Shown here one piece after another: positions 25,419-33,607 of a stretch of DNA of 64,000 bases. Below the pieces are notes generated by a model. The model made no database searches and had not been told where the DNA came from. It saw only the letters and a list, made by a program, of their open reading frames with translations. Numbering within the stretch: position 1 is the first letter of the stretch; each line of letters starts with the position of its first letter. Location: NCBI RefSeq assembly GCF_005519465.1, contig NZ_CP027858.1:3162001-3226000 (forward strand), in the 5' to 3' direction. The DNA is from Streptomyces clavuligerus. Its GTDB lineage: Bacteria; Actinomycetota; Actinomycetes; Streptomycetales; Streptomycetaceae. The translations under genes and the position numbers were made by a program.

Positions 25419-27104
25419 ATGGCCGCGACCACATCCGCCGGAGCGGACGCCCAGGGAAGGGGCACCCCGACAACCGGCCCGACGAGTACGAACAGCCCGA
25501 CGCATACGACGAACGCGACGGGCACGCCCGCGACGGCCGGGGGCACCGCCCCGGCGCCCATGACCCATCCGCAGATCATGAAGGCGCTCTCCGGGCTGCT
25601 GCTCGGCATGTTCGTCGCGATGCTGTCGTCGACGATCGTGTCCAACGCGCTGCCGCAGATGATCAGCGATCTCGGCGGCGGGCAGAGCGCGTACACCTGG
25701 GTGGTGACGGCCGCGCTGCTGGCGATGACGGCCACCACCCCGCTCTGGGGCAAGCTGGCCGACCTCTTCAGCAAGAAGCTGCTCGTCCAGATATCCCTGC
25801 TGATCTACATAGCCGGCTCGATGGTCGCCGGGCTCTCCCAGTCCACGGGGATGCTGATCGCCTGCCGGGTGGTCCAGGGCATCGGCGTCGGCGGCCTCAC
25901 CGCGCTGTCGCAGGTCATCATGGCCGCGATGATCTCGCCCCGGGAGCGCGGCCGTTACAGCGGCTACCTCGGCGCGACCTTCGCCGTGGCGACGGTCGGC
26001 GGACCGGTGCTCGGCGGGGTCATCACGGACACCGACTGGCTCGGCTGGCGCTGGTGCTTCTACGTCGGTGTGCCGTTCGCGCTGATCGCGCTGGTGGTGC
26101 TCCAGAAGACGCTGGACCTGCCGGTGGTCAGGCGCCGGGTCGAGATCGACTGGGCGGGCGCCGGGCTGATCAGCGCGGCGGTCTCGCTGCTGCTGATCTG
26201 GGTGACCTTCGCGGGCGACAGCTACGGCTGGGCCTCCTGGCAGACCGCCGCGATGGTCGCGGGCGCGGTGGCGCTCGGCGCGCTCTTCCTCCGGGTGGAG
26301 TCCCGGGCGAGCGAGCCGATCATCCCGCTGCGGCTGTTCCGGAACCGGACCATCGCCCTGTCGTCGGCGGCCTCGCTCTTCGTCGGTGTGGCGATGTTCG
26401 CGGGCACGGTCTTCTTCAGCCAGTACTTCCAGCTCGCCCGGGGGCTCTCCCCCACCATGTCCGGCCTGGCGACCATCCCGATGATCGCGGGCCTCTTCCT
26501 CTCCTCCACCGTCTCCGGCTGGATCATCACCCGGACGGGCCGCTGGAAGGCATGGCTGGTCGGCGGCGGCGCGCTGCTGACGGCGGGCCTCGCGCTGCTG
26601 GGCTCCATCCGCCACGACACCCCGTACGGGCAGCTCGCCGCGGCGATGGCGGTCATGGGCCTCGGGCTCGGCATGATGATGCAGAACCTGGTGCTGTGCA
26701 CCCAGAACCAGGTCTCCCCGGCCGACCTGGGCGCCGCCTCCTCCGTCGTCGTCTTCTTCCGCTCGCTGGGCGGCGCGGTCGGCGTCTCCGCGCTCGGCGC
26801 GGTGCTCGGCACGCGGGTCAGCGGCCATGTCGAGGACGGTCTGAAGGAGCTGGGCCCCGAGGGCGCGGCCCTCGGGCAGTCGGGCGCGGACACCGGGGCC
26901 ATCCCGGACCTGTCCGCCATGCCGGAGCCGCTGCGGGCGGTGATGGAGAGCGCGTACGGGCACGGAGTCGCGGACGTCTTCCTCTACTCGGCGCCGTTCG
27001 CCCTGGTCGCGCTGGTGGTGACGGTCTTCATCAAGGAGGTCGCGCTGAAGAGCGACGCCCCCGCGGACGCGCCTGCGGGCGGGAACGCCCGCGCCGACTC
27101 CTGA
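25419..27104 (+). CDS. DHA2-family MFS drug exporter (14 TM)
   Basis: This is a 561-residue protein from ATG 25419 with AAGGAGG. The first 47 residues are a Thr/Pro/Gly-rich cytoplasmic tail. The membrane part begins ALSGLLLGMFVAMLSSTIVS, with the motif-A loop GKLADLFSKK and the motif-C-like GGPVLGGVITD. It has fourteen segments and a longer extracytoplasmic loop between the last two (GQSGADTGAIPDLSAMPE). The type is LfrA/EmrB-like proton-drug antiport. It is co-transcribed with MarR. Confidence 0.9.
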   Translation: MAATTSAGADAQGRGTPTTGPTSTNSPTHTTNATGTPATAGGTAPAPMTHPQIMKALSGLLLGMFVAMLSSTIVSNALPQMISDLGGGQSAYTWVVTAALLAMTATTPLWGKLADLFSKKLLVQISLLIYIAGSMVAGLSQSTGMLIACRVVQGIGVGGLTALSQVIMAAMISPRERGRYSGYLGATFAVATVGGPVLGGVITDTDWLGWRWCFYVGVPFALIALVVLQKTLDLPVVRRRVEIDWAGAGLISAAVSLLLIWVTFAGDSYGWASWQTAAMVAGAVALGALFLRVESRASEPIIPLRLFRNRTIALSSAASLFVGVAMFAGTVFFSQYFQLARGLSPTMSGLATIPMIAGLFLSSTVSGWIITRTGRWKAWLVGGGALLTAGLALLGSIRHDTPYGQLAAAMAVMGLGLGMMMQNLVLCTQNQVSPADLGAASSVVVFFRSLGGAVGVSALGAVLGTRVSGHVEDGLKELGPEGAALGQSGADTGAIPDLSAMPEPLRAVMESAYGHGVADVFLYSAPFALVALVVTVFIKEVALKSDAPADAPAGGNARADS

Positions 27105-27169
27105 CGACTCCTCGGCGGCGGGCGGCCGTTCGGCCCTCCCGCCCCGGGAGCTGCCCTAGGCTGCGCCCC

Positions 27170-27643
27170 ATGGCACCCCATATCGCCACCAACACCACGG
27201 TGGACCTGGCCGCCCTGCTGGACTTCGTCCGCCCCCGGCACCGGGCGATCCTGCTCACCACCCGTTCGGACGGCTCCCCGCAGGGCTCCCCGTTGACCTG
27301 CGGGGTCGACGGGTCGGGGCGGATCGTGGTCTCCACCTATCCGGAACGGGCGAAGACGCGCAACGCGAAGCGGAATCCCCGGGTGAGTGTGATCGTCCTC
27401 TCCGACGAGTGGGACGGCCCCTGGGTCCAGATCGACGGCGACGCGGAGGTGATCGACGCGCCGGACTCGGTGGAGCCGCTGGTGGAGTACTTCCGGGTGA
27501 TCGCGGGGGAGCACCCGGACTGGGCGGAGTACCGCGCGGCGATGCTCCGTCAGGGGAAGTCGCTGATCCGGGTCACGCCCCGGCGGTGGGGGCCGGTGGC
27601 GACGGGCGGCTTCCCGGCGCGGGTCGCCGACGGCGACCACTGA
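27170..27643 (+). CDS. PPOX-class F420/flavin-dependent oxidoreductase
   Basis: This is a 157-residue split-barrel protein from ATG 27170. TAGGCT (27157-27162) ends 7 nt upstream, so it is probably leaderless. Motifs include HRAILLTTRSDGSPQGSP near 25-42, VVSTYPERAKTRNAKRNPRV and a final RVTPRRWGPV. This matches the actinobacterial PPOX F420-type subgroup. These proteins use F420H2 or a flavin to reduce small molecules. The substrate is unknown. Confidence 0.85.
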   Translation: MAPHIATNTTVDLAALLDFVRPRHRAILLTTRSDGSPQGSPLTCGVDGSGRIVVSTYPERAKTRNAKRNPRVSVIVLSDEWDGPWVQIDGDAEVIDAPDSVEPLVEYFRVIAGEHPDWAEYRAAMLRQGKSLIRVTPRRWGPVATGGFPARVADGDH

Positions 27644-27712
27644 TCGGGGCAGATCGGGTCAGGACGCCGGGCGTACGCTCGTGAGGACTGCTACCAATGT
27701 CAGGGAGCAACG

Positions 27713-28963
27713 ATGAAGGACACGTCCAAGGACCTGTCGGAACTGCCCGAAGAACTGACAACAGGTGAGCGCATCCGTCTCCTCCGGGAACGCCGGGGGA
27801 TGAGCCGCCCCGTGCTGGCCGGGCTGGTCGGGAAGTTGCCCGACTGGCTCAAGAAGATCGAGACCGGGGTCCGGGAGATCCGGTCGATCACCCATCTCGT
27901 GCAGTTGGCCAACGCGCTTCGCGTCAGCGATGTGGCCAGGCTCACCGGTGCGGACCTGGCCATTCCGGCGGACGCCGTCGGGAAGCTGTCCCACGCCTGC
28001 GTCCCCGGGATCAGAGAGGCGCTGCACAGTGTGTCGTTCGCCGGAGATCCTGCCGTGCCGCCGGGGTCTGCCGAGGTTCTGAAGGGACGGGTGGAGGAGG
28101 CGTGGCGGCTCTGGCACCGCAGCAGGCATCAGCGGACCGAGGTCGGGGCGCTGCTGCCGGAGCTGGTCCGGGACGCGCACGCCTGTGTACGGGCCCACAC
28201 GGGGGCGGAGCGCCGGGCCGCCCACGCCGCCACCGCCGACCTCTACCGGCTGGTGCAGCGACTGCTCGCGCACATCTGCGAACCCGAGCTGTACTGGGTC
28301 GCGCTCGACCGGGGACGGGCACACAGCGAAGAGGCGGACCAGCCCGTCAGCCTGGCCCTGGCGGCCTGGTCGACGGCGATCGGCCAGCGCGCGGCGGGCT
28401 TCGCCGAGGAAGCCGTGCGGACGGACGAGAACGGGATGGCGCTGCTGCGCGACCGGCTGGAAGACGGGGACGCGGAAGTCCTGGGCGTGTACGGCGCGTT
28501 GAATCTCCAGGCGGCCATCTCCTGCGGGCTGGACGGCCGGGCCGGAGACACCGAACGCTATCTGGCCGAGGCGGACCGTACGGCGGCCCGGCTGCCCGGG
28601 GGCTATACACACACCCCGTCGGCCTTCGACGGCTCCAACGTGGTCATCCACCGGGTGAGTACGAGTGTGGGACTCATGTCCCCGGGTGAGGCCCTGCGGC
28701 GCGCACAGACCGTCGATCCGGCCGCGATCGGCTCACTGGAGCGCCGTTCCCGGCTGCTGCTGGACATCGCGGCCGGGCATGTGCAGAAGCAGGAGTCGGC
28801 GGCGGCCCTGCACTATCTGGGGCACGCGTTCCGTGTCAGCCCCGAGGCCATCCGGTATGTCCCCATGGCTCGCGGGCTCGCGGCCGAACTCACCCGCACG
28901 GCGACGGGCCCTCTCAAGTCCGAGGCCGTGTCCCTCGCCGAATCGATCGGCGTAGCCGCGTAA
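27713..28963 (+). CDS. XRE-family regulator with helical-repeat C-terminus
   Basis: This is a 416-residue protein from ATG 27713 with GGGAG upstream. Residues 17-75 are an XRE helix-turn-helix (GERIRLLRERRGMSRPVLAG, then LVGKLPDWLKKIETG). The remainder is helical and TPR-like, a layout common to Streptomyces XRE orphans, some of which respond to small peptides or partners. Two short frames follow (29063 and 29110). Targets are unknown. Confidence 0.82.
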   Translation: MKDTSKDLSELPEELTTGERIRLLRERRGMSRPVLAGLVGKLPDWLKKIETGVREIRSITHLVQLANALRVSDVARLTGADLAIPADAVGKLSHACVPGIREALHSVSFAGDPAVPPGSAEVLKGRVEEAWRLWHRSRHQRTEVGALLPELVRDAHACVRAHTGAERRAAHAATADLYRLVQRLLAHICEPELYWVALDRGRAHSEEADQPVSLALAAWSTAIGQRAAGFAEEAVRTDENGMALLRDRLEDGDAEVLGVYGALNLQAAISCGLDGRAGDTERYLAEADRTAARLPGGYTHTPSAFDGSNVVIHRVSTSVGLMSPGEALRRAQTVDPAAIGSLERRSRLLLDIAAGHVQKQESAAALHYLGHAFRVSPEAIRYVPMARGLAAELTRTATGPLKSEAVSLAESIGVAA

Positions 28964-29062
28964 TCCCATCGGGTGGGGGGACGCCCCGTCCCCCTTCCCG
29001 TGCTCGCCGCCCTCTAGCGTTCCGTGCTCCTGGACGAACGAATCGGGACGGAGTGTGACGAC

Positions 29063-29113
29063 ATGGAGCCGGCGAAGACGTCGATGCCGCAGGGGAAGCA
29101 GGTGGGCGGATGA
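29063..29113 (+). CDS. Possible 16-residue peptide ORF
   Basis: ATG 29063 has GGAG about 9 nt upstream and encodes MEPAKTSMPQGKQVGG. Its TGA overlaps the ATG of the next small frame (ATGA). This may be a leader peptide for translational coupling or a chance frame. Confidence 0.3.
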   Translation: MEPAKTSMPQGKQVGG

Positions 29114-29346
29114 TCGAGCGCCGTCCCCACCTCCATCACGGGACGGAGGACAACGTCCTCGCCTTCGGCCCCTGCCGCTGTCCACTGCCGGACTGTCCGC
29201 TCAAGTCCGGCGGGCCGCCCCTGGGGCTGAGAAGCCGGGGCAGCCGGGACGCGGGGCGCCCCGCGCTCGAACGGGTGCGGGCCGAGATCCAGGCGGACAT
29301 CGCGCGGCGGCGGCGGTTCGGGAGCTGGGGGCGCGGTGAAGGGTGA
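29110..29346 (+). CDS. Small Cys-containing hypothetical protein
   Basis: This is a 78-residue product from ATG 29110, overlapping the stop of the 16-codon frame. It has a compact C-x-C-x4-C cluster (CRCPLPDC) near residues 23-30 and a basic C-terminal helix (ALERVRAEIQADIARRRRF). It may bind a metal. The family is not recognised. Confidence 0.45.
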   Translation: MIERRPHLHHGTEDNVLAFGPCRCPLPDCPLKSGGPPLGLRSRGSRDAGRPALERVRAEIQADIARRRRFGSWGRGEG

Positions 29347-29549
29347 GCGGGGGTGGGGGGTGTGGTGGTCCGCGTCGTGTCTCACCGTCGTGACCTGGGT
29401 GTCCTTCCTGGGTCTTGTCGGCGCGGGCTTCGCCGAGCGGGTCTGACCGGGGCGGGGCCGACTCCCCCGGGGCTCCGGGCCGTTCCGCGCGGTGATCGGT
29501 GAGACTGGTGGGCGGGACAGGCACACGCAGCGCTGCCGGAAGGAACACC

Positions 29550-30602
29550 GTGGACCGCGTCATTTCGACGACATCGGAGGCGATACCGACGGACACCGGG
29601 CCCGGTGCCACGGCACCCGCCCCGAGCGGGCCGAAGGCGCCGCGCGGGCGGTCGCGGGCCGCCCGTTGGTGCGCGGGGCTGCTGCTCCTCGTGGTGACCG
29701 CGGTCGTCGGCTGCCGGGCTGCCGGGACCGACGGGGTCACCCCCGTGCCGCAGCTCCTGGCCTTCCTGCCCTGGCTGCTGCTGCCCGCGGGCGCCGCCCT
29801 GCTGCTCGCGCTGCTGGCCCGCTGGCGGTTCGGGCTGGTGTGGGCGGTGCTGGTGCTCGCCGTCGTCGAGTGGTTCGTCCGGCCGTACGACACCGGGCTC
29901 GCGGACCGGCCCTCCGGCCCGGTGATCGCCCGGCTCTCCGTGCTCACCTCGAACGTGGAGTACGGCAACGCCGCCCCCGCGCTGGTCGCCACCGTCCGGC
30001 GGGAACAGCCGGACCTGGTCTTCGTCCAGGAGTGCCCGATCACCTGCTCCCGCGCGCTCGCCGAGGAGATCCCCCGCGCGGAGTACCCGTACCGCCATGT
30101 CGTCGAGGGCTATGGCGCGGACGGCGCGGCAATCCTCAGCAAGCACCCGTTGCGGAAGACGGCCGGTGTGCCGGGGAGTCTCGCCATGCCGGGCGCGGTC
30201 GCGGAGATCGCGGGGCGCGAGGTGCGGCTCCAGCTCGTCCATCCGCTGCCGCCCATCCCCGGCATGGTGGACGACTGGCACCGTGAACTGGGGCACATCC
30301 GCGCGTATGCCGCCGGGGTGAAGGACGCCCCGGCGATCGTCGCCGGGGACTTCAACGCGACCCAGGACCACGCGGGCTTCCGCCGGGTCCTGGACGCGGG
30401 CGGGCTGCGCGACAGCGCCGCGCTCGGCGGGGCCTCACGCACCCCGTCCTGGCCCACGGCCGTGTTCCGGCCGCTGGGCGCGCAGATCGACCATGTGCTG
30501 ATCGGCCGGGACCTCTCGGTGCGCGGCGCCCGTTTCCTGGAGCTGCCGGACACCGATCACCGCGCGCTGCTGGTCGGTCTGGAGCTGCACGCGTCCCGCT
30601 GA
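29550..30602 (+). CDS. Membrane-bound endonuclease/exonuclease/phosphatase family protein
   Basis: This is a 350-residue protein from GTG 29550 (GGAAGGAAC upstream). The N-terminus is cytoplasmic and Thr/Pro-rich. Three TM helices follow at about 40-110 (CAGLLLLVVTAVVGC, LLLPAGAALLLALL, GLVWAVLVLAVVEW), then an outside EEP domain: LTSNVEYGN, DLVFVQEC (catalytic Glu), AGDFNAT (Asp-Asn) and DTDHRALLV (Asp-His). The motifs are complete, so a metal-dependent phosphodiesterase or nuclease acting outside the membrane is likely. Confidence 0.85.
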   Translation: MDRVISTTSEAIPTDTGPGATAPAPSGPKAPRGRSRAARWCAGLLLLVVTAVVGCRAAGTDGVTPVPQLLAFLPWLLLPAGAALLLALLARWRFGLVWAVLVLAVVEWFVRPYDTGLADRPSGPVIARLSVLTSNVEYGNAAPALVATVRREQPDLVFVQECPITCSRALAEEIPRAEYPYRHVVEGYGADGAAILSKHPLRKTAGVPGSLAMPGAVAEIAGREVRLQLVHPLPPIPGMVDDWHRELGHIRAYAAGVKDAPAIVAGDFNATQDHAGFRRVLDAGGLRDSAALGGASRTPSWPTAVFRPLGAQIDHVLIGRDLSVRGARFLELPDTDHRALLVGLELHASR

Positions 30603-30661
30603 GCACGGGGGCGCGGGAGAGCGGGAGCGCGAGAGCACTGGAGCACGGAGCACCCAGGAGG

Positions 30662-31048
30662 TCAGTGCGGGGGCTGCTGGAGCTTCTCCATCTCCCGGCG
30701 GTCCCGCTTGGTCGGGCGGCCCATGCCGCGGGCCCGGACCGCGACCGGCGCGGTGAACTCCTTCGACGGGGGCGGCGGGCTGTTGTCGACGTAGCACTCG
30801 GCCGCGACCGGCGCGCCCACCCGCTTGGCGATCACCTTGGTGACGACGACGATCCGTTCGCGGCCCGCGTGGAAGAGGCGGACCTGATCCCCCGGCTTGA
30901 CGGTCTGGGAAGCCTTCACCCGGGTGCCGTTGATCCGGACATGTCCGGCCTTGCAGGCCGTCGACGCCTGGGAGCGGCTCTTGGTCAGCCGTACCGACCA
31001 GATCCAGGAGTCGACCCGTACGGTCCCTGCCGTCCCTTCGGTATCCAT
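30662..31048 (-). CDS. S4-domain RNA-binding protein (Hsp15-like)
   Basis: This is a 128-residue protein from ATG 31048. TACAGT (31060-31055) ends 6 nt upstream, so it is probably leaderless. It has an S4 domain (VDSWIWSVRLTKSRSQASTA, AGHVRINGTRVKASQTVKPG) and a basic tail (GMGRPTKRDRREMEKL). This resembles Hsp15/YrfH, which rescues stalled 50S-peptidyl-tRNA complexes. Specific function is inferred. Confidence 0.85.
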   Translation of the reverse strand: MDTEGTAGTVRVDSWIWSVRLTKSRSQASTACKAGHVRINGTRVKASQTVKPGDQVRLFHAGRERIVVVTKVIAKRVGAPVAAECYVDNSPPPPSKEFTAPVAVRARGMGRPTKRDRREMEKLQQPPH

Positions 31049-31141
31049 GCCCCGACTGTACGGCCCCGGCACGGCCCACGGGCGGGGATTTCCGCCGGTG
31101 GGCCGTGCCGGGGGCGGTGGGCCACCCGGAGGGCGGGCGGC

Positions 31142-33214
31142 TCAGACGCCGATGTCCCGGCCGTCCTTGCGCCAGACCGCCACCACCGAGGGGCGGACCA
31201 GCCTGCCGGGACCGTCCGGCCAGGTGCTCGCGGGCTTCTCCACGGAGGCCCCGTCCACCTCGCCCGGGTGCTGCACCGCGACCAGCACCCGCCGGTCCTG
31301 GATGACCGGGCCGCAGGTCTCGGCCCCGGTCGGCACGGTCAGGAACTGCTTCAGCTCACCGCGCCGCTCCCCGTGGGTCGCCACCCCGAAGAGGCCGTCG
31401 TGCGAGCCGAGCTGGTTGCCGTCCGTGGAGATCCACAGATTGCCGTGGTCGTCGAAGGCCACATTGTCCGGGCAGGAGATCGGGCTGACCTTCTCCTTGG
31501 GGAAGCCCGCGAAGTAGGTGGACGGGTCCTTCGGGTCGCCCGCCACCAGGAAGAGCCGCCAGGCGAACCCGTCGGACGCCGGGTCGTCCCAGTGCTCCGC
31601 CAGCTCCAGGATCTGGCCGTGCTTGTTCGCGTTGCGCGGATTGGCCTCGTCCGCGCCGGGCTTGCCCGCCGCGCCCCGGTCCTTGTTGTTGGTCAGGGCG
31701 ACATACACCCGGCCGGTGCGCGGGGACGGCTCCACGTCCTCCGGGCGGTCCATCTTCGTCGCGCCCACCTTGTCGGCGGCGACCCGGGTGAAGACGTAGA
31801 CCTCGTCAGCCGTCATCCCCGGGACATGCGACACCTCGCCCGTCGCCAGCGGAATCCACACGCCCGAGCCGTCGAACTCGCCGTCGGCGGGGAGCCTGCC
31901 CGAACCGTCGATGTCCTCGGGGCTGTCGCCCGTCAACTTGGCGACATAGAGCGTGCCCTCGTCCAGCAGGGTGCGGTTGTGCTCGCGCGCGGCCCGCGAG
32001 TCGCCCCGGCGCATCCGCCGCGAGGAGACGAACTTGTAGAAGTAGTCGAAGCGTTCGTCGTCGCCCATGTAGACCACCGGACGGCCGTCGTCGGTCAGCC
32101 GGGGCTGCGCCGCCTCGTGCTTGAAGCGGCCCAGCGCGGTGCGCTTGCGCGGCGTCCAGTCCGGGTCGAACGGGTCCAGCTCCACCACCCAGCCGAAACG
32201 GTGCGACTCGTTGGGCTCCTTCGCGGCGTCGAAACGCCGGTCGAACCGCTCCCACTTGCGCTCGGAGGCCCCGCTGCCGAGGCCGTACCGCTGGTCGGTG
32301 GCGCTGGTGGCGTTCGCGAAGTACTGGTTGAAATTCTCCTCGCCGTGCAGCGTCGTGCCCCACGGGGTGGTGCCGCCCGCGCAGTTGTTGAGGGTGCCCA
32401 GCACCCGGGTGCCCGTGGGGTCGGCCGAGGTCCGCAGCAGCGGGCTGCCCGCCGCCGGGCCGGTGACCTTGAACGGGCTGGTCGCGGTGAGCCGCCGGTT
32501 GAGGTGGTGGCGGCGGACCGGGGTGAGCCGTCCCGAGCCGCGCTCCTCCTCGACCACCACCACGGAGAGGCCGTGCGCGGCCCAGGCGATCTCCACCTGC
32601 TCCCGGGTGGGGTTCGCCGGGTCGTACCCGCGGAACATCAGCACCTCGTCGGTGTACTCGTGGTTCGCGACGAGGACCTGACGGCCGCGCTCGCCGCGCA
32701 GCGGGAGCAGGGAGAGGAAGTCGTTGTTGTAGCCGAACTGGCCCGCCTGGGCACGCGCCGACTGCCGCTCCGGGTCGAACGCGGGCGCGCCCCGCAGGAT
32801 GGGGTCGCCCCAGCGGATCACGACGTCCTGCGTGTACCCGGACGGGACGGTGACCTTGTCGTTCCTGTTCGGCGCGACCGGGGGGAAGCGCAGGCCGCGC
32901 GCGCCGTCGGCGGCGTGGCCGTGGCCATGGCCGTGCCCCTGGCCGCCGCGGGTGGCGGGGGCGGCGACCGCCCGGCCCGCGCCCGGCCCGCCGAGGGCGG
33001 CCGAGGCCCCCGCGGCGGCGACCGTCACGACGGCGGCGGCCCGCACCATGGAACGCCGTGACAGGGCGCGGGCGATGATGTCACCCGCGTACTCGTTGTC
33101 GCTGGTGTTCGGCACCTCCTGGAAGCAGGCGTCGCCACAGCGGTAGCGGCAGGTGAGTGCGGAACGTCCGCCCGCGTGCGGCGCGGTGCTGAGAAGCGGC
33201 AGCAGTCTGCGCAC
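31142..33214 (-). CDS. phoX: PhoX-family alkaline phosphatase, Tat-exported
   Basis: This is a 690-residue protein from GTG 33214 with a strong GGAGGAGG site. After a 50-residue n-region comes a Tat signal (SRRSMVRAAAVVTVAAAGAS, cleavage near AVAAPA) and a His/Gly stretch (GHGHGHGH). The mature DUF839/PhoX part has NHEYTDE, NNCAGGTTPWGT, GEENFNQYF, ERFDYFYKF, PEDVEP and PDNVAFDDHGNLW, which supply Ca/Fe ligands in this family. It releases phosphate from organic esters outside the cell. A PHO-box-like promoter upstream points to PhoP control. Confidence 0.88.
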   Translation of the reverse strand: MRRLLPLLSTAPHAGGRSALTCRYRCGDACFQEVPNTSDNEYAGDIIARALSRRSMVRAAAVVTVAAAGASAALGGPGAGRAVAAPATRGGQGHGHGHGHAADGARGLRFPPVAPNRNDKVTVPSGYTQDVVIRWGDPILRGAPAFDPERQSARAQAGQFGYNNDFLSLLPLRGERGRQVLVANHEYTDEVLMFRGYDPANPTREQVEIAWAAHGLSVVVVEEERGSGRLTPVRRHHLNRRLTATSPFKVTGPAAGSPLLRTSADPTGTRVLGTLNNCAGGTTPWGTTLHGEENFNQYFANATSATDQRYGLGSGASERKWERFDRRFDAAKEPNESHRFGWVVELDPFDPDWTPRKRTALGRFKHEAAQPRLTDDGRPVVYMGDDERFDYFYKFVSSRRMRRGDSRAAREHNRTLLDEGTLYVAKLTGDSPEDIDGSGRLPADGEFDGSGVWIPLATGEVSHVPGMTADEVYVFTRVAADKVGATKMDRPEDVEPSPRTGRVYVALTNNKDRGAAGKPGADEANPRNANKHGQILELAEHWDDPASDGFAWRLFLVAGDPKDPSTYFAGFPKEKVSPISCPDNVAFDDHGNLWISTDGNQLGSHDGLFGVATHGERRGELKQFLTVPTGAETCGPVIQDRRVLVAVQHPGEVDGASVEKPASTWPDGPGRLVRPSVVAVWRKDGRDIGV

Positions 33215-33273
33215 TTGAATCCTCCTCCGGCGCACACCGGCGCCGACAGTCTGTCGGAAACCCTCCGGGCGAG

Positions 33274-33328
33274 ACGTTAGGGGTGAATCGGTGCGAAGTG
33301 GCGGACGCGGAGTGAACGCGGGATGAAT
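33274..33328 (-). promoter_or_regulatory. PHO-box-like repeats and -10 of phoX
   Basis: On the minus strand, ATTCATCCCGC (33328-33318) and GTTCACTCCGC (33317-33307) are adjacent 11-bp direct repeats close to the PhoP unit GTTCACCCGGC. A third related unit, GATTCACCCCT (33289-33279), precedes a TAACGT -10 (33279-33274). The remaining DNA to 33607 has no gene. Confidence 0.55.
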
Positions 33329-33607
33329 CCCAGGATGAGAAGGGCGAATACCGGCCAGGCGGGTGTCGGGGGCCGGGGCCGTGCCGAGTCCGTGCCGGGG
33401 CGCGGGGTACGGGCGTCAGCTCCCGGGTGGGGTGCACCGCCCCTGCGGGGGATTGCGGCGGGTGGCGGCTAACCTTACGTGTCCGCCCTGGCCGGGACTG
33501 AGCACGGACACCCCGGGTACGCGTCACTGACGACCTGGTGTCCGGTACGGACGACCTGGTGCAAGTGCGGAGAAAACTCCACACAACCGATGCGAAAGGC
33601 CCCGCAC

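Noticed and set aside
23424..26963. 1179-codon open frame on the minus strand
   Set aside because: It is antisense to sigN, marR and the DHA2 gene, has no domain and reads as Arg/Ala/Gly/Pro-rich shadow sequence caused by high GC.
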